Below are positions 34,556 through 41,863 of a DNA stretch of 43,234 bases, piece after piece. The position numbers and the translations under genes are program-made. The stretch spans positions 1-43,234 of the forward strand of contig JAABSL010000313.1 of assembly GCA_011390415.1 (NCBI GenBank), written 5' to 3'. The notes beneath the pieces were generated by a model, which saw nothing but the letters and a program-made list of their open reading frames with translations, was not told the DNA's origin and ran no database searches. Position 1 is the first letter of the stretch, and every line of letters starts with the position of its first letter. This DNA is from Desulfobacteraceae bacterium (GTDB lineage: Bacteria; Desulfobacterota; Desulfobacteria; Desulfobacterales; Desulfosalsimonadaceae).

Positions 34556-34577
34556 CTATTTAATTCCCATCTTAATT

Positions 34578-35021
34578 TTATCCATCCACCGTCTCAAAAG
34601 ATTCCACTACGATTTCAAGTTCTTCCGGCAATTCGGGCGCTTCCTGTCCGGCCTGCAACAGCAGGTCTGCGATTTCTTCAAAGCTGAATGATTCTTCATT
34701 TCCAACAGATATGTAACTGATGACATCCTTTTGATGGGGCATTTTTTCAATTTCCGGTGTAATGACCCACTGGCCGACAATCCATAAATCACTGCATGAA
34801 CGGCAATAACCGGTGACCACTACCTTTTTGACATCCACTTCACCGACATTTCGGACCTTGCCCCTGCCGTCAATGGTATATGAATTTTCTTTATCCTTTC
34901 GTAAAACAAATTCCGGTTCAGTGATGACCACCTTGCCCTGTTTTTTCTTTTCACAGGAAACCATGCAAATGCTCAGAACCAATGCCAAAATGAATATCGT
35001 ATACCGCTGGAATGCCTGCAT
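34578..35021 (-). CDS. CxxC lipoprotein paralogue 2, FxLYD-like
   Basis: A 147-residue lipoprotein, second of the array on the coding strand's downstream side. The signal peptide ends in VSC (C23). The mature part begins EKKKQGKVVI and carries the array signature DGRGKVRNVGEVDVKKVVVT, followed by GYCRSC (C73, C76), QKDVISYISVGNEESFSF and a terminal EIVVESFETVDG. The two cysteines could form a disulfide in the periplasm or bind metal. The pattern resembles FxLYD-type Ig folds, which have a NxGxxxV strand. A G-rich ribosome site (GGGGGCGGG) precedes the ATG. It is 22 bases upstream of paralogue 1 and so shares its transcript. Confidence 0.78.
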   Translation of the reverse strand: MQAFQRYTIFILALVLSICMVSCEKKKQGKVVITEPEFVLRKDKENSYTIDGRGKVRNVGEVDVKKVVVTGYCRSCSDLWIVGQWVITPEIEKMPHQKDVISYISVGNEESFSFEEIADLLLQAGQEAPELPEELEIVVESFETVDG

Positions 35022-35092
35022 TGCCCGCCCCCTTTTTATTATCGTGTAAAAACATATTATTAAAAAAGCCGGGACAATAGCGTGAAAAAAAA

Positions 35093-35533
35093 CTATTCGT
35101 CCACGGTTTCAAAGGATTCAATAACCACTTCGAGTTTTTCCGGCAGGTCCTGAGGGCCCTGACCGCTTTGTGTAAAATAAAAAGCGACTTCCCTGAAACT
35201 GAATGCTTCTTCGTCTCCGGCCGGCAGATAACTGATCACATCTTTTTGTTCCGTCGTCTTTGGCACATTATTGATATACCATACTCCGGCGGTTAAAACT
35301 TCTCCGCAGGAGCGGCAGTAACCGGTAACAACCACCTTTTTGACGTCTACTTCACCGACGTTTCGGATCTTGCCCCGCGCATCAATCACCCAATTATATT
35401 CAGCGTCCTGGCGGATACTGAATTCCTGTTCGGAGACAATTACCTTTCCCTCTTTTTTTTCGGCACATGCGGTAAAACAAAGGCATGCAGCCAACAAAAA
35501 ACAAAATGCCGCGAAACGATTAAAAAAAAACAT
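35093..35533 (-). CDS. CxxC lipoprotein paralogue 3, FxLYD-like
   Basis: A 146-residue lipoprotein. The signal peptide ends in FTAC (C23), then AEKKEGKVIV. It shares DARGKIRNVGEVDVKKVVVT and GYCRSC (C73, C76) with paralogues 2 and 4, then QKDVISYLPAGDEEAFSFRE and the terminal EVVIESFETVDE. Conservation is highest in the middle and at the end, and the variable part lies between the CxxC and QKD motifs, where a ligand site might be. It has a strong ribosome site (AGGAGG, 9 bases upstream) and its own promoter candidate at 35591-35619. It probably starts a transcript that also reads paralogues 2 and 1. Confidence 0.8.
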   Translation of the reverse strand: MFFFNRFAAFCFLLAACLCFTACAEKKEGKVIVSEQEFSIRQDAEYNWVIDARGKIRNVGEVDVKKVVVTGYCRSCGEVLTAGVWYINNVPKTTEQKDVISYLPAGDEEAFSFREVAFYFTQSGQGPQDLPEKLEVVIESFETVDE

Positions 35534-35590
35534 ACACCTGCTCCTCCTGAAAAAATCCCTGTTAATACGTCGTCTACAGATAAGGGCCTC

Positions 35591-35619
35591 AATATAACAG
35601 AAAAAAATTAAAAAGCCAA
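35591..35619 (-). promoter_or_regulatory. Candidate promoter for CxxC lipoprotein paralogues 3, 2 and 1
   Basis: On the minus strand TTGGCT (35614-35619) and TATATT (35591-35596) are 17 bases apart, matching 4 and 5 of 6 consensus positions. Transcription would start near 35584, about 50 bases before paralogue 3. A separate promoter here means paralogue 4 need not be on the same transcript. Confidence 0.55.
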
Positions 35620-35700
35620 TTTTGAATTTTATCCCATTGATCAGGAGTGATGTCTTTTTTTTGTTAAAATTATTTTAAGATAATAATATTTTATAAAAAA

Positions 35701-36141
35701 TTATTCGACCGTTTCAAATGATGCCACAACCACTTCCATTTTTTCCGGTATGGTTTCCGGTTTTTCCGGAACCGTATTGTAAATAAAAGCCACTCCCCTG
35801 AAACTGAAGTCCTCTTCCGCGTCAACTGAAAGGTAGCTGATGGTGTCTTTCTGGTCCGGTGTCTTTTCATACTCCGACACAAACCAGTTTCCGGGATTAA
35901 TCAATTCACCACAGGAACGGCAGTATCCGGTAACTACTAAATTCTTAACATCTACCTCCCCTACATTTTTTACCTTGCCCCTGGCGTCGATAACATATGC
36001 ATTTTCAGAATCCTGACGGACAATGAATTCACTTTCCGTAACAATGACCCGGCCTTCTTTTTTTTCACTACATGAAAGCACACAGAAACAGGCGACCATC
36101 AAAAAACATACTATGATTACAAACTGTTGACGAGATACCAT
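35701..36141 (-). CDS. CxxC lipoprotein paralogue 4, FxLYD-like
   Basis: A 146-residue lipoprotein, the first of the array to be transcribed. The signal peptide ends in VLSC (C24), then SEKKEGRVIV. The array signature DARGKVKNVGEVDVKNLVVT is followed by GYCRSC (C74, C77), QKDTISYLSVDAEEDFSF and a terminal EVVVASFETVE. The start is placed at 36141, since GGGAGG lies 5 bases before this ATG; an earlier ATG at 36159 would put six charged residues before the signal. It is separated by about 170 bases and a promoter candidate from paralogue 3. The divergent carbohydrate-binding gene lies about 360 bases upstream. Confidence 0.8.
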   Translation of the reverse strand: MVSRQQFVIIVCFLMVACFCVLSCSEKKEGRVIVTESEFIVRQDSENAYVIDARGKVKNVGEVDVKNLVVTGYCRSCGELINPGNWFVSEYEKTPDQKDTISYLSVDAEEDFSFRGVAFIYNTVPEKPETIPEKMEVVVASFETVE

Positions 36142-36501
36142 CGCTTCCTCCCTATTCATTTAGTAAACTAATAATATGCACCGGACCCGAAAAAACTGCA
36201 ACCGCTTATTTTCATGACAAATTAATATAATTCTATAAAATACGAATATTGAATAAGTGTCAATAGAAATCTATCCGCACCCTACCTACAGAATATCCGG
36301 AAACGGTAATTTATGCGAATGCCCATCACAAGGCACCTAAAAAACCATTGCAATTTTTAACAGCTGAAAACAAAGAATATTTTCACATAAAAATATATTT
36401 TCCCTTGCGTAACTTTTTTTACTATTATAAATTACGGTTGTATAAAAAAATATTCGTTATTTAAGCATTCCTTGCGATATTCTTCTAAAAAGGGGGAGGC
36501 A
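36142..36501. other. Divergent intergenic region between the lipoprotein array and the CBM-like gene
   Basis: 360 AT-rich bases with no gene. A consensus TTGACA lies on the minus strand (36258-36263) with only poor -10 matches 18-20 bases on (36232-36239), a weak promoter candidate for paralogue 4. On the plus strand TTGCGT (36405-36410) is followed 17 bases later by TAAATT (36428-36433), a weak candidate for the CBM-like gene. No long palindrome is visible. Confidence 0.4.
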
Positions 36502-37065
36502 ATGAAAAAAATTGTCGCTGGTGTTATCTTTCTTGTTTGTTTCCTGATTGCTGTTTCACCCGGTTTTTGCCAGACAAAAAATCTCGTCACCAATGGCGGC
36601 TTTGAGACAAAAAAGGATGACAATCTGCCCGAAGGATGGAAGACAAAGACTTACCGGGGAACGTCTGCTGTTTTTGCATTTAATGATACGGAAAAACACG
36701 GCGGAGAATATTCATACATGATACAGATCGACCCGCCCGGGGGCAGTGTTCTTTTATATCCTGAAAATAATTTCACAAATATTGAACCCGGAAAGAAATA
36801 TCAGTTCAGCGCCTGGATAAAAGCAAAAGGCATGGGCTACAGCCCCAATTTTATTGCACCGGCCATACGGATTAACTATAAGCCCAAAAGGCTTTCACCG
36901 GTCCCCACGATCGATCTCATGCTGGAAATGAAAGGGGAAGGCGATTGGAAAAATCTGACCTTGACGACCATTGCCCCCCCCAATGCCGAAGAGATTACTG
37001 TTGATTTTCTGCTGACCAAGGGAACCGTCTGGATCGATGACATAGAAATCACCGAAGTTGAGTAA
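36502..37065 (+). CDS. Secreted protein with a carbohydrate-binding module-like fold
   Basis: A 187-residue exported protein. A signal peptide of about 25 residues (VCFLIAVSPGFC) is followed by NLVTNGGFE, the usual start of CBM4/9-type jelly-roll domains, then KYQFSAWIKAKG and, at the end, GTVWIDDIEITEVE, the matching C-terminal strand. No catalytic domain is attached, so it is a lone binding module that may coat or sense polysaccharide, or be a structural protein. The start at 36502 is chosen over 36472 because AGGGGGAGG precedes it and the signal peptide begins there. It ends at the terminator inside the opposing phosphatase gene. Function is uncertain. Confidence 0.8.
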   Translation: MKKIVAGVIFLVCFLIAVSPGFCQTKNLVTNGGFETKKDDNLPEGWKTKTYRGTSAVFAFNDTEKHGGEYSYMIQIDPPGGSVLLYPENNFTNIEPGKKYQFSAWIKAKGMGYSPNFIAPAIRINYKPKRLSPVPTIDLMLEMKGEGDWKNLTLTTIAPPNAEEITVDFLLTKGTVWIDDIEITEVE

Positions 37066-37125
37066 TCCGGCCCGATACCTTCGCGGGCATTTCTTACATC
37101 TTGTATGAACAAAAATAGCGCTTTC

Positions 37126-37893
37126 TCAACGCAGGAGCTTTTCTTTTAAAAGCGCCTGCGTTTCTTTTTTCACGCCCGCTTTGATTGCCAGGTATTCGGC
37201 GGCGGATCCGTAATTGCGCCGCAGGTGATCGATGAGTGCATGAATACAATCCAGAGGAGCGGTAAGATACGGAACCAGTTTTTCGGGATCAACACCATAG
37301 GAGGCGATCACCTCCAAAAACTTCGGCAGCACTACGGCAATATATTTGTTGGATAACTGGTGATCCTGCACGACGGTTTCTTCATCAACGCCCAGCATCA
37401 GGAGAATCAAGGCTGCACAGGTTCCGGTCCTGTCTTTGCCGCCGGTACAGTGAAAAAGCAACGCCGTGTCTTTTGCATCAGCAATGGAATTAATCACCTC
37501 GCCCCACACGTCTCCGGCATTTTCAATATTTTGAATGTAGCCGTTCACCATAAAATCAGGGGTCATCCACTCATCATCCCCCTGCTTCAAGCGATTCATG
37601 GCTTCAACAAAATCGAACTTGCCGTGAGCCACGGGCAAATTGACATGGACAATGGAGTTGTCTTCGGGCAGGTTATCCGGGGCTTCGCTTACTTCGGCCG
37701 GTGTCCGGAAATCAAACACCCGGCCAATGCCGATATGGCGGATCACCTGATGGTCTTTTTCCGTCAGCCGGGACAAACCGTCAGACCTGAAGACTTTTCC
37801 CCACTTGACCTCGCGGCCGTCGATGGTTTTGTAGCCGCCGATGTCCCGAAAGTTTACAGCCCCCTCCAACTGAACCAGCCGTTCCCCACTCAT
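37126..37893 (-). CDS. Tyrosine/dual-specificity phosphatase family protein
   Basis: A 255-residue cytoplasmic phosphatase of the Tyr_phosphatase3 type, related to Mycobacterium PtpB-like and phosphoinositide phosphatases. The active loop HCTGGKDRTGT has nucleophile C149 and arginine R155. The N-terminal GAVNFRDIGGYKT and VFRSDGLSRLTEKD are the family's entry motifs. It has no signal peptide, so it acts inside the cell. It would remove phosphate from phosphotyrosine, phosphoserine or a lipid; the substrate is not known. The ribosome site GGGAG lies before the ATG. It is a single gene, convergent with the CBM-like gene, whose terminator overlaps its C-terminal codons. The closest neighbours do not share its function. 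Confidence 0.9.
   Translation of the reverse strand: MSGERLVQLEGAVNFRDIGGYKTIDGREVKWGKVFRSDGLSRLTEKDHQVIRHIGIGRVFDFRTPAEVSEAPDNLPEDNSIVHVNLPVAHGKFDFVEAMNRLKQGDDEWMTPDFMVNGYIQNIENAGDVWGEVINSIADAKDTALLFHCTGGKDRTGTCAALILLMLGVDEETVVQDHQLSNKYIAVVLPKFLEVIASYGVDPEKLVPYLTAPLDCIHALIDHLRRNYGSAAEYLAIKAGVKKETQALLKEKLLR
37128..37170 (+). terminator. Terminator of the CBM-like gene
   Basis: AACGCAGG (37128-37135) with GCTTTT pairs with AAAAGC and CCTGCGTT (37155-37162), followed by TCTTTTTT. It is an intrinsic terminator on the plus strand that lies within the last coding bases of the opposing tyrosine phosphatase gene. Confidence 0.72.
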
Positions 37894-38213
37894 TTTCTGT
37901 CTCCCATTAGAATTGATTCCCTTTTACTTTTAGCACCACAGGCAATTGGATTAAAAGCCTGTTTTATGATTGGAATCCGTTTATAAATAGTACGTGCTAA
38001 TATATCGGGAAGAAAATTTTCGGGCAAGCATAAAACAAAACCGTGTTGTCATGCGTATGCATCGAAAACCAGAAGACAACACCGTCTTTTTGATAAACTT
38101 ATTGGGGTGCCATCGTCATTGAAAAGTTAAAAATAATCAGTTAATATGTAGTTCTGGCGGAGCGATTTTCACGCTTTTCTGCTTTCAAAAATTAAACCAC
38201 CGGAGACACCATC
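37894..38213. other. Divergent intergenic region with a hairpin
   Basis: 320 bases upstream of both the phosphatase (minus) and the M20 peptidase (plus). It holds GTGTTGTC (38043-38050) and GACAACAC (38075-38082), a perfect 8-base stem followed by CGTCTTTTT. This looks like a weak plus-strand terminator, yet no plus-strand gene lies directly upstream. No other feature is visible. Confidence 0.45.
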
Positions 38214-39545
38214 ATGCCCCATACCGAAACCGCACCTGTTTTTCATTACCCTGAAAAAATACTGCAGCAGCTCATCCGTTTCGACACCACCAATCCGCCA
38301 GGCAAAGAGAAAGCCTGTATTCACTATATCGCCGACCTTTTGAAACAGCACGGCATTGAATCAACCTTAATCGCAAAAGATCCTGATCGCCCCAATTTGA
38401 TTGCCCGGTTCAAAGGGCGCAATAATGCACCGCCGCTGCTCGTGTACGGACACGCGGATGTAGTCAATACGGACAACCAGGCATGGCGGCATCCGCCGTT
38501 TGAAGGAAAAATAGCAGACGGATATGTCTGGGGACGCGGGGCCCTGGATATGAAGGGAATGCTTGCCATGGCCATTGCCGCGATTTTAAGGGCAAACGCC
38601 GAAAATTTAAAACCGGAAGGCGACATTGTTTTTGCCGTGCTCAGCGACGAAGAAGCCGGCGGGAATTTCGGGGCCCGGTTTCTGGTTGAAAATCACCCGG
38701 AACAGTTTTCCGGCATCCGGTATGCCATCGGCGAATTCGGTGCCTGCGCCATTTACGTGGGCCGGCAGAAATTCTATCCCATCCAGGTATCGGAAAAACA
38801 GGTCTGCTGGATAGAGGCAAAAATCAAAGGCCCGGGGGGTCATGGCTCATTTCCGTTGAAAAACAGCGCCATGGCCAAAACCGGCCGGTTTATCCACAGG
38901 ATCAGCACATCAAATCTGCCGCCGCACATCACCCCTGTTCCCCGCAGCATGATTCAAACCATTGCATCCGCCCTGCAGCTGCCGGCAGGGTTCATGCTGC
39001 GGCAGCTGCTCAATCCGCTGCTGACGAAAACCATGTTAAAGCTTCTCGGCGCCCGGGGAGACAAATTCAAACCCATGCTTTACAACACCATTAACCCCAC
39101 CGTCATCAACGGCGGCAGTAAAATCAATGTCATCCCCTCGGAAATAACGCTTCAGCTTGATTGCCGCCTTTTGCCGGGATTTACGCCAGACAACCTGATC
39201 GCGGAACTCCGGGCGGCCACCGGAATGGATGCCGACATCCGCATCATCAGTGACATCCCGGTTCCAGCCCAACCGGACCTGGGAATGTTCGGTCTTCTCG
39301 CCGACATTCTGCAAGAAGCGGATCCGGAGGGTATTCCCGTGCAAATGCTGCTCCCCGGTGCAACGGACGGACGATTTTTTTCACGCTTAAACATCCAGAC
39401 CTACGGGTTTACGCCCATGAATCTGCCGCCGGAATTTGATTTTTTCTCCACCATTCACGCCGCAGATGAACGGGTGCCTGTGGACGCTGTCCGTTTTGGC
39501 GCCGATACGATCTTCCGGCTGTTTCAGCAATACAGACAGATCTGA
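38214..39545 (+). CDS. M20 family metallopeptidase (ArgE/DapE-like)
   Basis: A 443-residue soluble zinc hydrolase of the M20 family, which removes acyl groups from amino acids or cuts dipeptides. The dinuclear metal ligands appear in order: GHADVV, the bridging aspartate in GRGALDMKG, the catalytic DEEAGG, and a C-terminal histidine in IHAADER. A dimerisation lid (about residues 200-330) separates them and includes KGPGGHGSFP. The length and layout match long M20 enzymes such as CPS1-type carboxypeptidases. The substrate cannot be predicted. The ribosome site GGAG lies 10 bases before the ATG. The GH13-like gene follows after 47 bases, possibly on the same transcript. Confidence 0.92.
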   Translation: MPHTETAPVFHYPEKILQQLIRFDTTNPPGKEKACIHYIADLLKQHGIESTLIAKDPDRPNLIARFKGRNNAPPLLVYGHADVVNTDNQAWRHPPFEGKIADGYVWGRGALDMKGMLAMAIAAILRANAENLKPEGDIVFAVLSDEEAGGNFGARFLVENHPEQFSGIRYAIGEFGACAIYVGRQKFYPIQVSEKQVCWIEAKIKGPGGHGSFPLKNSAMAKTGRFIHRISTSNLPPHITPVPRSMIQTIASALQLPAGFMLRQLLNPLLTKTMLKLLGARGDKFKPMLYNTINPTVINGGSKINVIPSEITLQLDCRLLPGFTPDNLIAELRAATGMDADIRIISDIPVPAQPDLGMFGLLADILQEADPEGIPVQMLLPGATDGRFFSRLNIQTYGFTPMNLPPEFDFFSTIHAADERVPVDAVRFGADTIFRLFQQYRQI

Positions 39546-39592
39546 GGCGTTTTGAATTACATTTTTTTATATTAAGTTTCAGAGCCCGAACA

Positions 39593-41863
39593 ATGAATCC
39601 TTCGCATTCAAATATAGTGAACTGGCTCCCGCTGGCACCGGACAAAATAGCCAGCATCCGAACCATATTTTCAGACCTGTTTCCCGTGTCTGAAAATGGC
39701 GATCTGGCAGAACAGATTTCCGATTACTGGATCACGACGCTCAAAAATACCTGGGTGCAGAAACCGGACGCCATCCGGCAAAAAGACCTGGCATACCGAC
39801 CCGATGATCCCCTCTCCCGTATTCACCAGAAAACAGTGGTCATCGCCTATGCGGACAGTATTTTTGCAAAGGGTGAAAAAACACTAAAGACCCTGGATCA
39901 ATTTCTGAACCGCTATTTTCCCGCAATCGGCGGGTTGCACATTTTACCCGCCTGCCAGGTGGATCGGACCCGATTCAATGACGGCTATTTTTCTCAGATT
40001 CTCAGAAATAAAATTGATCCTGTATTCGGCACCAATCAGCTGTTTTCCGATATGGCGGAAAAATATTTTTCCATGACGGATTTTGTGTTAAATCATGTGG
40101 ATATCGCAAACCCCCGGTTCCAGTCCTATTTAAACGGTGATGACGTCAGCGGGGACTGTTTTTTCATTTTTTCAGAAACAGAATATCAAAAACGCAACGC
40201 AGACAAAGACTTTGACGCTATTTTCCGGCCCCGGCCGTTTCCGCTGTTCACAATTTTCCGGCGGGTGCCCGCAGACAGGCGGTTTGCGGAGATGGATGCT
40301 GCCGGCCGGGTGCTGGCAATGAATCAATGCCTGGCTCCGGGCCGGCTGCCGGAAGCGGTCCTTGCCCTGTTGTCGATTTTTAAAAAAATCCAGAACGACC
40401 AGATGCTGCTGGAAACCGATTATATTCATATTTCTGATTTTATAAAATATCTGAAGCTACACACGGCCGCATCTCCCGATGACGTGTTTACCCTTTCAGA
40501 AACCCAGGAGACCGGTCATCCGCCGTATATTTTCAAAAAATCCATCCGGACAAAAGCCGACCTGCTGGCAACCCTGGGGTATGATGCGGAAACCGCCCGA
40601 AAATATGCCGCTGTATTTGAAGAAAATGATGCCGTCATTTTTGGCGATGAAATCCGGGCATTGACCACTTTCAGCCACGTTCAGGTGGATTTGAACACCT
40701 CCACTTTTGAAGGCCTAAAAATGCTTTGCGATGATTTTACCTGGTACCTGTCACAGGACCTGAACATGCTTCGCCTGGATGCGGCCAACTATGCATTTAA
40801 GCGCTGGAAAACCACCTGCTTCGGGCTGCCCGAAGTCAAACGCCTGATGGAGATCCTGTATCTGTCCATGGATTGTGTGTCCCCGAGGATTGTGGCCAAC
40901 CTGGAAGTCAACGATCAACTGAGCGCAATTCTGAACCAGATGGCGGACCGGGAGACCCCGCCGCCGATGATGTATGATTTTCACCTACCGTGCCTGCTGC
41001 CGGTGATTTTCAACACAAAAGACACGAACATCGCCGCACGCATTTTTGACATGATCCGCCAATATGATATTTCAGAACAAAGTCTCCGTTTCAGTGTGGC
41101 AGATACCCATGACGGCAAGTCCGTGCGCGGCAGCCTGGATCTTTTAACCCCTTTTGAACGGCAGAACCTTGCGCAAATTGTTGAAACCAACGGCGGCAGA
41201 ATTAAAACCCGAACGGTGATTCACGGTACGGAACCCTATGAGCTGTGCACTTCCACAAGAGACGCGTTACTCAAAATTGATGATCCGACGCTGGAAGCAG
41301 ACCGGTTTCTGGCCTTTTACACCATGGCGTTTGCCCTGATGGGAAGGCATGTCAAATCCATCTATTTTAATGATCTGATGGGGCTTGTCAATGATTACGA
41401 CCGGATGGCCAAAACCGGTGAACTCAGGGATATCAAACGGACAAAATCAGATTATGGATGGCTCCGAAAACAGCTCGACGATCCGGACACCGTTTTTTCA
41501 AAAATCGCCAGCGGCATTAACCACCTGATTGCTGTTGTTGATGCCGATCCCGCCCTTTGCTTCCGCGGCAGTGAAGCGGAAATGATTTCAGCCGGCAATC
41601 CCGCGGTGGCGTGCATCTTCAACCATTATGAGCGGGATTTTACCCTGACGATCATCAACACCTCTGATAAGAAAACATCCGGGCAGATTGATTTATCCGG
41701 CCTAAAGGGCATTGTGCCGACGCAAGTAAACGACCAGTTCAGCGGGCAATCCATTGAGACAATAAAACAAAAATTGCAAATTACATTAAAGCCGTTTGGA
41801 CGTTTATGGCTCAAAGAAGGTCGGCTCACGCCACAAACAACGGCACATGCGCAAACCGATTGA
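39593..41863 (+). CDS. Divergent GH13 (sucrose-phosphorylase-like) enzyme with large insertion
   Basis: A 756-residue soluble protein resembling the GH13_18 group, which phosphorolyses sucrose, glucosylglycerate or related glucosides. Family motifs are the GGLHILPACQVDRTRFNDGYF-like start (near 114), DFVLNHVDIANPRFQSYL, FRPRPFPLF (near 211), TTFSHVQVDLN (near 357) and the nucleophile D396 in LRLDAANYAFKRW. The acid/base E438 is in ANLEVND and the third acid D507 in THDGKS. All three acids are kept, but around them the sequence is divergent. About 130 residues (about 220-350) separate FRPRPFPLF from TTFSHVQVDLN, where typical members have about 20, and this explains the length (usual 500-590). 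The ribosome site is weak. The stop overlaps adenine deaminase by 38 bases, tail to tail. Confidence 0.8.
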   Translation: MNPSHSNIVNWLPLAPDKIASIRTIFSDLFPVSENGDLAEQISDYWITTLKNTWVQKPDAIRQKDLAYRPDDPLSRIHQKTVVIAYADSIFAKGEKTLKTLDQFLNRYFPAIGGLHILPACQVDRTRFNDGYFSQILRNKIDPVFGTNQLFSDMAEKYFSMTDFVLNHVDIANPRFQSYLNGDDVSGDCFFIFSETEYQKRNADKDFDAIFRPRPFPLFTIFRRVPADRRFAEMDAAGRVLAMNQCLAPGRLPEAVLALLSIFKKIQNDQMLLETDYIHISDFIKYLKLHTAASPDDVFTLSETQETGHPPYIFKKSIRTKADLLATLGYDAETARKYAAVFEENDAVIFGDEIRALTTFSHVQVDLNTSTFEGLKMLCDDFTWYLSQDLNMLRLDAANYAFKRWKTTCFGLPEVKRLMEILYLSMDCVSPRIVANLEVNDQLSAILNQMADRETPPPMMYDFHLPCLLPVIFNTKDTNIAARIFDMIRQYDISEQSLRFSVADTHDGKSVRGSLDLLTPFERQNLAQIVETNGGRIKTRTVIHGTEPYELCTSTRDALLKIDDPTLEADRFLAFYTMAFALMGRHVKSIYFNDLMGLVNDYDRMAKTGELRDIKRTKSDYGWLRKQLDDPDTVFSKIASGINHLIAVVDADPALCFRGSEAEMISAGNPAVACIFNHYERDFTLTIINTSDKKTSGQIDLSGLKGIVPTQVNDQFSGQSIETIKQKLQITLKPFGRLWLKEGRLTPQTTAHAQTD

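Noticed and set aside
38043-38092. Terminator-like hairpin as the end of a small RNA before the M20 gene
   Set aside because: Only an 8-base stem with a large loop, and no promoter or conserved sequence is visible upstream on the plus strand.
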